From NCBI RefSeq assembly GCF_963975415.1, contig NZ_CAXBGN010000013.1, positions 62,001 through 126,000 on the forward strand: a DNA stretch of 64,000 nt. Reading direction: 5' to 3'. Under the pieces are notes generated by a model, which was not told where the DNA came from, did no database searches, and saw nothing but the letters and a program-made list of their open reading frames with translations. Of this stretch, positions 1-9,017 are shown one piece after another (position 1 is the stretch's first letter; every line of letters starts with the position of its first letter). This DNA comes from Kriegella sp963975415 (GTDB taxonomy: Bacteria > Bacteroidota > Bacteroidia > Flavobacteriales > Flavobacteriaceae). A program made the position numbers and the translations under genes.

Positions 1-1
1 A

Positions 2-127
2 TTTGATCCAAAGCAGTTAGAAAGAAAGCAAAAGTCTTGTAAAGGTGCGATAATATTCACTCTAGAAGCACCATTATATAGGCAAAAACTAAAAGAATAT
101 TACCCCACTTATCGTTTCAGAAGGTAA
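2..127 (+). CDS. 3' end of an unidentified protein (partial)
   Basis: An open frame enters from the left edge and ends at a TAA at 125-127, giving 41 residues that finish ...YYPTYRFRR. The stretch is rich in Lys, Arg and Tyr and has ordinary codon use for this genome, so it looks like the real C-terminus of a longer protein rather than chance. No family is recognisable from this little sequence. It points toward the stop of the minus-strand hydrolase gene at 305, so the two genes converge over about 180 bases in which I see no clear terminator. Confidence 0.5.
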   Translation, partial: FDPKQLERKQKSCKGAIIFTLEAPLYRQKLKEYYPTYRFRR

Positions 128-304
128 TTGCCTATCAAGTTTGGCAATATTATTGGCTGATACTTACTTTTGCTTCTTTAACCAAAAGGGTGCTGAAAGT
201 AAGAGCGCTGGTATTTATGATTTTTAAAGAGTATGGTGGTGTTTTAAACCGTTCTGGTTGTTCGTTAACCCTGAGATGATTGTAATTATGGGATAAGTGG
301 GCAA

Positions 305-2266
305 TCATGGGTGTATTCGTAACAGGGTAGTCGACTTTGGGTGCAACTTCAGCTTTAATGTGTTTGTTGAGTCGGCGAGCACCTTGTTTTTTAAGGGGTC
401 GATGATCTGCGCTTTGAAAGGGAAACGTAAGGTGCGCTCCCCGCCTTTTATGGTATGAATGCCCAGCCAATTGTTTCCAATGTAAAATACATCGCTGGTA
501 TCATTGTAAATATGCACCTCTGATTTTCTCCATAGTTCACGCAGGTCGGCAGCTGACCATTTTAGTTTTCCATCAAGAAACACTGGTTTATTGTCATTAC
601 TATAGATTTCTGTTCCGTTTGCATCGGTCTTTACGACCGTGATGCCCTGGTTTTGCCATGCTGCAATCTGCGCTTCTTCTGCAGCATTCAAGTGCAATAG
701 TCCCATAAGCCAGACGACCTTGTACTTTTTCATTGAAATGGCACCCAAATCGCTGCGGAGAAAAAGATCGTACGAGGTTCCGGTCTTTGCCAGGGGGTAG
801 CGGTTCGAAAGGATGTTTTCGGTAAGGCTACCGTAGCTCGCATCCCAAAAGGAGAGTTCCTCATCTACTACAACCAATACTTCCGATGTCATTCTTTCGA
901 TATTTTTTGGAAGGTAGTCGGAATGCAGCCGTTGCGTATTTTTCAGAACGCTTAATAATTCAGGGTCGCTGAACCAACCGCCCCACATGTCGAACCACCA
1001 ACCACCGTAACCAAAGGCAAGCATTCGAGCCGTGTTTTTCCATAAAAATGACTTCGATGTTTCCATATCTTCTGGACCCAACCACACACCGTCCTCATAT
1101 TGCCCAGGGGGTGCAATACCATGGGATCGGTCTCTTAAAAGCGTGGTTATTGAAGTGCGCGTATCGTTTTCGGTAAGCCATAATTTACCGTGTAAACGTA
1201 CCGAATTGATAGCTGCCATCGCTGGCCAATCTTCCCCTAGAACTCGGTTATAGGCATTCGGACTCGATAGGTAATCGAGGTCGGGACAGTCTAGCAATTT
1301 AGCTAAGGCGCCATGGCCCCTTCTGGGGTCGGTCACAAAATAGTGATACCCATAAAAGGCACCTGTTAACAGTTTGCCTTTACTTTTTTCTTTGACAATC
1401 TTGCAAAAATAGGCGATGTTGTCGGTCATTACTTCGGTATGGAAACGAAAAGTGTCGATGTAGTGCTGCTCTGTTTTCGGATCTCGCCATTCTTTACGTT
1501 TTTCCGCTTCATCAATGTTCGCCAATTGTGCCGTTTCAAAGGTAACGGCAGTATCGTTCCATGTCTTTTGAAAGACGGTTACCTTTTTGTATTTGTTGCG
1601 GAGCCATTGGCGAAATGCATCCCTACGTACCGGATTTTGATCGTGGTATTGTTTGGGATGGTAGAACCATTCTTCAGTAAACCCGCTTGCAACATGTATT
1701 CCTGCAAGAATAGTTGCGTAAGGGGATTCTTGAATCCATTCAAGAAAATCTTCTATCACTTTCCCCGTTTGAGCTTTCCATATTTCTGAAGAAAAGCATT
1801 GTCGGTAGGTACTTCCATCCGGTAATTGGGCAGAAGCTTCAGGATGCAATCGTTCCCACCACAAGGGCGGATCTAAATAGAGGCGAACGATTACCTTGGC
1901 ATAGGGATCTGATGTTACGATTTTGTCAAAATCTTCGATTACGCTTGAAAAATCATATTGGTTCTCGGCAATCCAAATGGGTTTTCGAAAAGGGCCGATG
2001 CCCGAAGTAGAATTGATTCCCCTGTCGGCAAGATATGCTGGAATGTTGTATAGATGAATGCCGGCATCGGCGACTTCGTTATAATATTTCTCTTCCCCCA
2101 AGTACGACATATAGGCAAACGGTGGATGTGCTTCTCCGTCGATGATCAATGTTGGTCTCCCCTCGGTCAATTTAATTTTAGCACTGGTCTGGGCCGTCGC
2201 CTGTGAAGAAATTTGAAAAGCACATATTATTCCTATTAGAAATATACCTGAAAAATTCTTAGCCAT
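305..2266 (-). CDS. secreted GH42-like glycoside hydrolase (beta-galactosidase-like)
   Basis: A 653-residue secreted protein with a GH42/GH-A clan-like barrel. I chose the ATG at 2266 because it gives a clean signal peptide (MAKNFSGIFLIG... ending near SSQATAQ, residue 26); an in-frame ATG at 2308 would add 14 residues ahead of it. Candidate catalytic glutamates are the acid/base in GFTEEWF (about residues 198-199) and the nucleophile in LWLTEND (about residue 366), a spacing usual for GH42. The C-terminal part carries a glutamine-amidotransferase-like trimerisation segment (VVWLMGLLHLNAAEEAQI, then GITVVKTDANG). Known family activity is removal of beta-galactosyl or related residues; the substrate here cannot be read from sequence. 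It has no co-oriented neighbour, transporter or regulator, so it is not part of a visible polysaccharide utilisation locus in this window. Confidence 0.75.
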   Translation of the reverse strand: MAKNFSGIFLIGIICAFQISSQATAQTSAKIKLTEGRPTLIIDGEAHPPFAYMSYLGEEKYYNEVADAGIHLYNIPAYLADRGINSTSGIGPFRKPIWIAENQYDFSSVIEDFDKIVTSDPYAKVIVRLYLDPPLWWERLHPEASAQLPDGSTYRQCFSSEIWKAQTGKVIEDFLEWIQESPYATILAGIHVASGFTEEWFYHPKQYHDQNPVRRDAFRQWLRNKYKKVTVFQKTWNDTAVTFETAQLANIDEAEKRKEWRDPKTEQHYIDTFRFHTEVMTDNIAYFCKIVKEKSKGKLLTGAFYGYHYFVTDPRRGHGALAKLLDCPDLDYLSSPNAYNRVLGEDWPAMAAINSVRLHGKLWLTENDTRTSITTLLRDRSHGIAPPGQYEDGVWLGPEDMETSKSFLWKNTARMLAFGYGGWWFDMWGGWFSDPELLSVLKNTQRLHSDYLPKNIERMTSEVLVVVDEELSFWDASYGSLTENILSNRYPLAKTGTSYDLFLRSDLGAISMKKYKVVWLMGLLHLNAAEEAQIAAWQNQGITVVKTDANGTEIYSNDNKPVFLDGKLKWSAADLRELWRKSEVHIYNDTSDVFYIGNNWLGIHTIKGGERTLRFPFKAQIIDPLKNKVLADSTNTLKLKLHPKSTTLLRIHP

Positions 2267-2613
2267 TTTAATTTTTTTAATCACTTCATGGACCCCGATA
2301 TTTTGCATTTGGGTGTTGCAAGGGGTCTAAAATACTGCCTTTTTATATGGTTTGTGCTATTTCAACTATAAGAGGCTATTTGGGTGTCTGAGTTTGTTCT
2401 TTTGGGGCACCTTGTCTTATAGGGTAGGGGCTTCCTTTTGAAATTTTATACGTGTACCAAAAAGGTGTTTGAATGTAGGATGTTTTATTAAAATGGGATC
2501 AATTACGGATTTCCGTAAGGAGTTATGTTTTAATGGTCTTAGGTTTGGCATGTTCGATATGAAATGCAACAAATTTTCAGGTTGGAGAGAATCAAAGCAC
2601 ATATACTCTTAAA

Positions 2614-2847
2614 ATGGAATACAAGGTTTTACCTTTCATTACTTCGATTAACCCTAACAAGGGAACAACCAATCATGTGGCGGAGCAGTTGGGCGAAATC
2701 CTTGCAGAGCATTCCCGTATGGGTTGGGAGTATGTTCGCCTAGAAAACGTTTCGTCTTTTGTGCAACCCACAAACGGCTGTTTTGGTATGGGGTCGACGC
2801 CTGGGTACTATACAACCCGCCAGATTATAATATTTAGCAAAAAATAG
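2614..2847 (+). CDS. small DUF4177-like protein
   Basis: A 77-residue protein beginning MEYKVLPFI with the pattern of DUF4177 proteins: an N-terminal strand, then a helix (EQLGEILAEHSRMGWEYV) followed by an LENVSSFV strand and a C-terminal strand RQIIIFSKK. Proteins of this kind are small cytosolic ferredoxin-like folds of unknown function. The gene lies alone, facing away from the hydrolase gene on the minus strand; the 347 bases between the two starts (2267-2613) are AT-rich and hold no other supported gene. The assignment rests on overall shape rather than on catalytic residues. Confidence 0.6.
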   Translation: MEYKVLPFITSINPNKGTTNHVAEQLGEILAEHSRMGWEYVRLENVSSFVQPTNGCFGMGSTPGYYTTRQIIIFSKK

Positions 2848-3171
2848 ATGCGATTTTTTCTCATAATGGTAATAAAAATGTATTGGAGCATAAGCCCGAA
2901 ATCAAAACGGAGGTTATGTGTTTTTCGCAAGTCATGCTCCGCTTATGTATTTGAGAAAACGTTGCAGAAAGGTTTTTTGGCAGGGATAAAGGCTTTTGTT
3001 TTCCGTTTCGGAAATTGCAGAAATGGCTGTGCCGTTTTTGTAAATCCTATAGATGGCAGGTTGCATATGATATTGCCGAATAACCAATTACTTGACGAGG
3101 AATTTATCGCCCGTCATGTTATAACATTTTATCGGGAAACAAATTCAAATAAACGGAAAGACCGTGTTTAA
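2848..3171 (+). CDS. possible small unrecognised ORF, perhaps frameshifted
   Basis: A 107-codon frame whose ATG follows directly on the TAG of the DUF4177-like gene. Its second half (YVFEKTLQKGFLAGIKAFVF onward, with two Cys in GNCRNGC) looks protein-like, while its first half (KSKRRLCVFRKSCSA) does not. In another frame the overlapping bases read LEHKPEIKTEVMCFSQVMLR before a stop, which looks more protein-like than the first half used here. A gene broken by a one-base frameshift near 2945 is therefore possible. I do not recognise a family and am not sure it is expressed. Confidence 0.22.
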   Translation: MRFFLIMVIKMYWSISPKSKRRLCVFRKSCSAYVFEKTLQKGFLAGIKAFVFRFGNCRNGCAVFVNPIDGRLHMILPNNQLLDEEFIARHVITFYRETNSNKRKDRV

Positions 3172-3379
3172 ATGCGAAAGCAATCATTTGGTTGATTCTA
3201 ACACATCTTTCTGTATAACGATTGATTTTATTATTCAGTTCTGAGGCTTATTTTGGCCGGCTTGCTAGAGAGGAAATTGGGGAATTCACCGATTTGGCAA
3301 GTACGGCCCTTACTCAGATTAATACCCGTTAAAGCAATGTACAGATAACGTAAAAAAACTGGAGAGTGCTTATACCATC

Positions 3380-4354
3380 TTACCTTATTTGAACGACGAC
3401 ATTTCCTTTTTTACGCCCCGTGTCAACATACCGATGTGCATCGGGCACTTGTTCCAAAGAAAAGCGCTTGTCGATAAGCATCTTCAACTGTCGACTTTCA
3501 AGAAGTTCATTCAGTTCATCAAACAGCTTGCGAAGCTCTTTTTCAGTTTTAAGACCGGTAGCAGAGAATAGCGCCTTTTTTGTGCCGAATATGGAGGTCC
3601 ATAGTACCTGAAAGAGAAGGGGTGTCCCGAGTACAGGGGAAAGATAACTTCCCTTGTTGACCAATACTTTTTTAGACTTTGAAAAAGAAGTTTTTCCCAC
3701 TGTATCAAAAATAACATCATATCTTTTTTCGGTCTTGGTAAAGTCAGTTTGGGTATAATCGATGATGTATGCTGCACCAAGCGATTGAACCATTTCCATA
3801 TTTGATGTGCCGCATACACCAGTAACTTCGGCTCCTAAATGGTTGGCCAATTGCACTGCCGCGGTTCCTAAACTTCCGGAAGCCCCGTATACCAATACTT
3901 TTTGACCCTTTTTTACTTTTGCTATCTCCTTTAAAAAATTCCACGAAGTGAGTGGACCGTCACAGACCGAAGCAACTTCTTCATGGGTCAAATATTCTGG
4001 TTTTGGCGCAAGCATGCCGTCTTCGGGCACACATAGGTACTCGGCGTTTGTACCGGCCCCGAAAATTGATTCCCCATACACTTCGTCCCCCACTTTAAAA
4101 GAGGTGACAGCAGGTCCGATTTTTTCAATAACTCCTGAAAAACCGGTTCCGATAATGGGATACTTTGGTTTTTTTAAACCGATAAATAGTCTACCATATA
4201 AAGGCTTTCCTTTACGCATCATGGTATCGGCAGCGGTGACACTTGCTGATTTTACCTTTAGCAATACCTCATTGTCTTTAGCTGTTGGTTTTTCTATTTC
4301 CGTAAGTTTAAGAACATCGGGCGATCCATATCTCGTGATGATGATTGCTTTCAT
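3380..4354 (-). CDS. NAD(P)-dependent zinc-free alcohol dehydrogenase / quinone oxidoreductase family
   Basis: A 324-residue medium-chain dehydrogenase of the quinone-oxidoreductase group. The N-terminal GroES-like domain (residues 1-125) includes GTGFSGVIEKIG and the typical FKVGDEVYG; the Rossmann domain follows with the cofactor loop VLVYGASGSLGTAAVQLA near residues 153-170. The structural and catalytic zinc ligands of true alcohol dehydrogenases are absent, as expected for NADPH:quinone reductases. It starts 10 bases after the stop of the upstream minus-strand membrane protein gene, so the two probably form one transcript. The natural substrate is unknown; cytosolic reduction of quinones or enones is the family's usual role. 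Confidence 0.85.
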   Translation of the reverse strand: MKAIIITRYGSPDVLKLTEIEKPTAKDNEVLLKVKSASVTAADTMMRKGKPLYGRLFIGLKKPKYPIIGTGFSGVIEKIGPAVTSFKVGDEVYGESIFGAGTNAEYLCVPEDGMLAPKPEYLTHEEVASVCDGPLTSWNFLKEIAKVKKGQKVLVYGASGSLGTAAVQLANHLGAEVTGVCGTSNMEMVQSLGAAYIIDYTQTDFTKTEKRYDVIFDTVGKTSFSKSKKVLVNKGSYLSPVLGTPLLFQVLWTSIFGTKKALFSATGLKTEKELRKLFDELNELLESRQLKMLIDKRFSLEQVPDAHRYVDTGRKKGNVVVQIR

Positions 4355-4364
4355 TTTTTTAATT

Positions 4365-4820
4365 TCAGAAGTTTAACTGTAATCCTTTTCTTTTTGCTTG
4401 TCTATCGCGGTTATTGCCTGCCAAACACCCAAATAGTAATCCCATTGATATCGCTAAGCCCAATGAATTCCAAGAGGCTTCCAATGCTATTATTTTGAAA
4501 AAAACAGAGTGAATAATACCCGACATGGCACCATAGGTTGCCCAAAGGTTTTGAAAATGATGTTTAGTGACCATTTGTAACTCTGAACGAACTAGATTCA
4601 ATATGGTGTTTTTTGCTTTTCGTAATTGCTTTTTTAGATCAATGTCAGCATCTGAAAGCAAGTTTAATTTTTCAATTTCACGGTTAATTTTGTTGCTAAT
4701 ACTAGCGGGAAGCCCTTTTTTCTGTAAAGCGCAGATTAGATTTTTAAATTCTTCGTATTTACGGATGCTTTTTGGATCTCGCAACAAATTAGGCCGTATG
4801 TTAGGACTTTTAATTTCCAT
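4365..4820 (-). CDS. small membrane protein of unknown function
   Basis: A 151-residue protein read from the ATG at 4820 (MEIKSPNIRPN); an in-frame start 39 bases upstream exists but adds only a Ser/Thr-rich tail. The first 100 residues are charged and helical (KSIRKYEEFKNLICALQKKG and KKQLRKAKNTILNLVRSEL), followed by two hydrophobic segments around residues 105-143 (SGIIHSVFFKIIALEASW and LGLAISMGLLFGCLAG) and a basic tail. This suggests a membrane-anchored protein with a cytoplasmic helical domain. It is directly upstream of, and probably co-transcribed with, the dehydrogenase gene. I do not recognise a family. Confidence 0.6.
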   Translation of the reverse strand: MEIKSPNIRPNLLRDPKSIRKYEEFKNLICALQKKGLPASISNKINREIEKLNLLSDADIDLKKQLRKAKNTILNLVRSELQMVTKHHFQNLWATYGAMSGIIHSVFFKIIALEASWNSLGLAISMGLLFGCLAGNNRDRQAKRKGLQLNF

Positions 4821-5054
4821 AGTTTTAGATTTCCGGGTTGAAATTATTGTTGTTGACAAGGATATTGTTATGCTGATAAGGTGAAAAACAGTTCCAGCAG
4901 AAATAGGATTAATTTGATTACTACACTTGTGGACAAAAGAAATGTCATACTTGCATGAATTTATGGCGTTTTTATTTGCTTCAAAAGTAGCAGTCGGAAG
5001 AACGCCAATCGTTCGGGTTTGAGAATTGGAACGAATTGGTTGGAGTACAAAGGT

Positions 5055-7388
5055 TTAGTTGCCCATTTTTTTCCAATAGGTTCTAGGGGTAATGCCCATA
5101 GCTTTTTTGAAGTAAGTATTGAAAACGGTCTTTGAGTTAAAACCACTGTCGTAGGCCAAGGCCAAAATCGTTAAATGCCTTAAAGATGGGGTGGCCACTT
5201 TTTTCTTAAAGATTTCAAGACGGTACGAGTTCACAAATTCGGAAAAGTTTTTGTCAAAACCCTCGTTGAGCAATTGTGATAAGTAGTTCGGTGGAATTTG
5301 TAGCAGTTCGGCCAAATCGCGAAGGGTAAGGTCAGGGTTTAAGAAAGGGGCTTCCTTAGACATTAGGCTACTTAATTGGGCCTTGTATTTTTTCAGTTCT
5401 TCCTTGCCCAACAACGATTTTTTGTATTTCCTATCGGAATCTTTTGTTGCCGTAGTGTCTCCTAATACGCGTTGCATCAATTTTTGAAAGCGTATGGTAG
5501 AGCGCAGGGGTTTTAAGATGGGTTCTGTGTTCAGCAATAAAATTCTCGGTAATCGATATTCTATACCTTTTGCTATCAATTCAAAGGCCTCTTCATAGTT
5601 GCCCTTCATGGTATGGCATAGAATTAGAAAGAATAGTGCGCTTCCCATAGCATCGGTTTGCAGTGCCGCCCGTAGTTCCGTAATGCCTTCTTCTATTTTT
5701 GCCGTTTCGTTCAGACCAATGTAAGCCAAGGTAGTTCCTCCCAATTTTGTCAAATTTCCATGTCCTAGACTCGGAAGATTCTGGAAGTAGGATAATCCTT
5801 CCGAAGGCTTTCCCTGCAAAACTAAAATTGTTCCCAGGTATAAGGGTGGAAAAGGTAAATTGGGTTTTAGGCTTAGTGCTTTTTCAAAAAAGGGAACGGC
5901 TTTTTCATACTGCTCCATTAAATAGTACAAAAAACCTTTGTAGTGTAGGTTCATTGCCGAAAAAGGATCAAGCTCCAGTGCTTTGTCGATATAATTCAGG
6001 GCTGCCTTCAACTTTCCTTCAAGCGTAAGTGTGTTTGACATGGTCAGGTAAATTTCATCGGAAGAACCTTTTTCCATAGCATTGTTCAAATGGCGATAAG
6101 CCCCATTTAAATCCCAATTTTGCCAACAACTTATCCAAGCGAGATTCAATTGTGATTTTGGTGAATTTTCATCTAGTTCGAGTGCCTTCTCAAGAAAAGG
6201 CCTTGCCTTGGTAAAAGATTCTTGGGCGGGCAACAGTCCCATGGTACCTAAAAATGCATATCCTTGGTTAATATCTAAATAAGGCAGCGCAAAGTTTGGC
6301 TGTTCCTGAATAATTTCAGAGAATATGGAAATACTTTTTTCGGTATCGGGAAGGTTTAATTTCATCAAATAATAGCGCCCCCTTAAATACTTCTTATATA
6401 TTTCGACGGGAACTTCTAGAGAATCGACCAGCTGATCGGCTATGTCAAAATGCCCTATATGTTCGCGTAATTTATCGGCAATTAACAGACTCACTTCGTC
6501 TTGAACGGAAAAAACATCATTGATAGCGCGATCAAAGGTTTCGGACCAAAAATGAAAATCGGCCTGAACATCGATCAATTGTGCCGTAATACGCATTTTA
6601 TTTCCTGAAAGGCGAACGCTACCTTCTAAAATAGTAGAAACATTCAATGCCTGACCAATTTTAGAAATCGATAGATTCTGATTTTTAAAATGGAAGGAAG
6701 AGGTACGCGAGGTTACTTTGAGACCTTTGATCTTTGCTAAGGCATTGATAATTTCTTCGGTCATTCCATCACTAAAATATTCGTTCTCGACGTTAGAACT
6801 CATATTTACGAATGGCAATACGGCAATCGACTTATTTTGTTTCCGGGGTGTTCCCTGAAGTTCGAATGTCGTCGGCGTTTTGATGCCGTGATGAACAACG
6901 GCAAAGATTTCAACGGGCTTGGCTACATTTTTTAAGTTAAAATTTCCTAGGGATTTTGTTTTGAGCTGACCTTGGTTTTCGAGCTCGTCGTTCAATTTTC
7001 CAGATAGCAGAATCGCACCCGTACAACCTAAGTTTTCGATGCGCGATGCCCGGTTGACACTATCTCCGTAAACTTCGGTGCCATCAAAGACAATGTCGCC
7101 CATATCAATTCCAATACGCAACGGTACCGAAGGTTCTTTCCGTAGGGATTGTTGTAACGCAATGGCACATTCAACAGCCTGAACACCGCTCTTAAAAATA
7201 CTTAAAGTACCATCACCAAAATATTGTAAAATTTCCCCTTGATAAATTTCATGATACTTTTTAAATGCTTTCCGATGTATGGCCCTGGTGGTGGCGGCCT
7301 TATTTTCGTCATGTTGCATCAAGGCGGTATATCCCACGATATCAGTAAACATGATGGCTGAAATACGACGGTTTTTTTGACTTTTCAT
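5055..7388 (-). CDS. multi-domain regulator: class III adenylate/guanylate cyclase + TolB-like + TPR + AraC-type HTH
   Basis: A 777-residue cytosolic protein with four modules. Residues 8-165 are a class III nucleotide cyclase: metal-binding Asp16 (FTDIVGYT) and Asp59 (YFGDGT), and the transition-state pair Asn112/Arg116 (GDSVNRASRIE) are all present, so it could be active. Residues about 185-315 form the TolB-like/FlgO-type domain (KSIAVLPFVNMSS, FSDGMTEEIINALA, ILEGSVR). About 330-600 are TPR repeats (ALELDENSPKSQLNLAWI; ALELDPFSAMNLHYKGFLYY). The C-terminus (about 685-775) is an AraC-type double HTH (LTLRDLAELLQIPPNYLSQL; GFNSKTVFNTYFKKAMG). The design suggests a transcription factor that senses through TPRs and couples to cyclic nucleotide production. 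A second cyclase gene is divergent across 164 bases, and a close paralogue of the last three modules lies at 16653-18455. Confidence 0.88.
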   Translation of the reverse strand: MKSQKNRRISAIMFTDIVGYTALMQHDENKAATTRAIHRKAFKKYHEIYQGEILQYFGDGTLSIFKSGVQAVECAIALQQSLRKEPSVPLRIGIDMGDIVFDGTEVYGDSVNRASRIENLGCTGAILLSGKLNDELENQGQLKTKSLGNFNLKNVAKPVEIFAVVHHGIKTPTTFELQGTPRKQNKSIAVLPFVNMSSNVENEYFSDGMTEEIINALAKIKGLKVTSRTSSFHFKNQNLSISKIGQALNVSTILEGSVRLSGNKMRITAQLIDVQADFHFWSETFDRAINDVFSVQDEVSLLIADKLREHIGHFDIADQLVDSLEVPVEIYKKYLRGRYYLMKLNLPDTEKSISIFSEIIQEQPNFALPYLDINQGYAFLGTMGLLPAQESFTKARPFLEKALELDENSPKSQLNLAWISCWQNWDLNGAYRHLNNAMEKGSSDEIYLTMSNTLTLEGKLKAALNYIDKALELDPFSAMNLHYKGFLYYLMEQYEKAVPFFEKALSLKPNLPFPPLYLGTILVLQGKPSEGLSYFQNLPSLGHGNLTKLGGTTLAYIGLNETAKIEEGITELRAALQTDAMGSALFFLILCHTMKGNYEEAFELIAKGIEYRLPRILLLNTEPILKPLRSTIRFQKLMQRVLGDTTATKDSDRKYKKSLLGKEELKKYKAQLSSLMSKEAPFLNPDLTLRDLAELLQIPPNYLSQLLNEGFDKNFSEFVNSYRLEIFKKKVATPSLRHLTILALAYDSGFNSKTVFNTYFKKAMGITPRTYWKKMGN

Positions 7389-7552
7389 GAACTGATTTTG
7401 AGCGACTACAACGAAGTTTGGGTTTGGTAGGATGTTTAAGAATTCAACTTTGCCTGGCTCTAAAATACAATTAGTTTGAATCGCTTTTGGGCATTTGTTA
7501 AAAAAAGAGCTTAATTTTAGAATTGGCTAATGGTATAGAATTATAACGTTAA

Positions 7553-8650
7553 ATGGGAAGGCTTACCCCAAAAGGCAAAAGAAACATCTCGCGTATTATT
7601 CCCTTCGGAGTGATTTGGCTTTTTGTTGGTTGGATTCTTTTATTTGTGCAAGAGGCCGCCACCCTAAATCGAAATTTAAACCCGACTTCTGCGATTTCCG
7701 TGACCTTGGAAGTTTTTATTTTTGCCAGTATATCTGTGACTTGTGTTGGGCTGATCGTTGGGGCAATCGAGGTGTTATGGTTGGGCAATCTTTTTGGTAA
7801 GAATAGTTTTTCGCAGAAAATTTTATATAAAGTAGGCTTTTATACCCTCTTTCTGGTTGTGGTCATAATTGTAATCTACCCGCTTGCGGCGAGTATAGAA
7901 TTGCATAAATCGCCTTTTGATGCCAGTGTTCTGAACAAGCTTTCAAGCTTTTTGATCAGTATCGATTTTTTAAGCACCTTGGTTTCCGTGGCGTTTAGTT
8001 TGTTTTTAAGTCTTTTTTATGCAGAAATAAGTGAAAATTTGGGCCATGGAGTATTGATGAATTTCTTTACCGGAAAATATCATACTCCCACCGAGGAAAA
8101 AAGAATATTTATGTTCCTGGACATGAAATCATCGACGACCATTGCCGAGCGATTGGGACACATCAAATATTTTGAATTGCTAAAGGAATATTATTCCGAT
8201 TTCTCGGAAGCGATCATTCGATCTTCCGGGGAAGTCTACCAATATGTCGGGGATGAAATTGTTATTTCATGGAAATATGAGGATGGTATTTTGAACAACA
8301 ATTGTGTTAACTGTTTTTTTGCCATGAAGGAGAGCCTAAGTAAACGGAAGGCATGGTATACCTCGACTTTTGGTGTCTCACCAACTTTTAAAGCGGGGCT
8401 ACACTTTGGGAAAGTAACAACTGGTGAAATCGGTGTTCTTAAAAAGGAAATCATTTTTACCGGTGATGTTCTGAATACGACCGCCAGAATTCAGGAACTA
8501 TGCAACGCCTATCAAGTAGAACTTTTAATTTCTGACAGTCTCGTACAAAATTTGCCACTTGAACCAGAGTTTCAACTGCGATCTCTGGGCAAGACCGAGT
8601 TAAGGGGTAAGTTGGCGAACTTCGAATTATTTACTATTCAGCACAAATAG
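7553..8650 (+). CDS. membrane-anchored class III adenylate/guanylate cyclase
   Basis: A 365-residue protein with four predicted membrane helices in residues 20-155 (VIWLFVGWILLFVQE; FIFASISVTCVGLIVGAIEV; VGFYTLFLVVVIIVIYPLA; FLSTLVSVAFSLFLSLFYA) and a C-terminal class III cyclase domain. Metal-binding Asp positions are seen in FLDMKSST and YVGDEIVISW, and the Asn/Arg pair in TGDVLNTTARIQ. The four-helix anchor plus single catalytic domain resembles bacterial cyclases that dimerise in the inner membrane. Substrate choice between ATP and GTP cannot be settled by eye. It is transcribed away from the other cyclase regulator; the shared 164-base spacer must hold both promoters. Confidence 0.85.
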   Translation: MGRLTPKGKRNISRIIPFGVIWLFVGWILLFVQEAATLNRNLNPTSAISVTLEVFIFASISVTCVGLIVGAIEVLWLGNLFGKNSFSQKILYKVGFYTLFLVVVIIVIYPLAASIELHKSPFDASVLNKLSSFLISIDFLSTLVSVAFSLFLSLFYAEISENLGHGVLMNFFTGKYHTPTEEKRIFMFLDMKSSTTIAERLGHIKYFELLKEYYSDFSEAIIRSSGEVYQYVGDEIVISWKYEDGILNNNCVNCFFAMKESLSKRKAWYTSTFGVSPTFKAGLHFGKVTTGEIGVLKKEIIFTGDVLNTTARIQELCNAYQVELLISDSLVQNLPLEPEFQLRSLGKTELRGKLANFELFTIQHK

Positions 8651-9017
8651 AAGGGGGCTTAAGTATGGGAAGGCCGGCCCATAAACCGAGGTTCGATACA
8701 CTATTATGCAAGCTCTTGTTCGATAATTGAATTTCCGTAAGGCAGTTTGTTCAATAGGTGATATGTGTACAATGATATTCCTACAATGCATATATCGTAA
8801 ATTCTGTAGGAACTATTTATTATATCCAAAAAAACAGAGCACTTACTTTGTTTAAAATATATTTTTATAAATTTAAGCATGCTGTTCGGTGGCTATCCTT
8901 TTAAAGTGCTACACATGGTTTCTCAGTTGATTGTTGATATGCTATTGAAATGGTAACAATGAGGTAATAATGAAGTAACAGTAAATATGATGGTTTTAAG
9001 TTCCTTGCAGTAATTTT
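8651..9017. other. gene-free spacer between cyclase and sigma factor genes
   Basis: No ORF of note. It contains a short hairpin just after the cyclase stop (TATGGG at 8664-8669 with CCCATA at 8678-8683, GC-rich loop, no T-run), and an 8-base inverted repeat listed separately. The rest is AT-rich and presumably holds the sigma factor promoter, which I could not match to the TTTG/TAnnTTTG consensus. Confidence 0.5.
8778..8812. promoter_or_regulatory. perfect 8-base inverted repeat, possible operator
   Basis: TTCCTACA at 8778-8785 and TGTAGGAA at 8805-8812 are perfect inverted copies separated by 19 AT-rich bases. This spacing puts the half-sites on nearby faces of the helix, as for a dimeric regulator. 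There is no T-run after it, so an operator is more likely than a terminator. It lies about 205 bases upstream of the ECF sigma gene. Confidence 0.3.

Noticed and set aside
150..470. 106-codon minus-strand frame at the left end
   Set aside because: It overlaps the C-terminal coding part of the GH42-like gene in a different frame and has no protein-like pattern.
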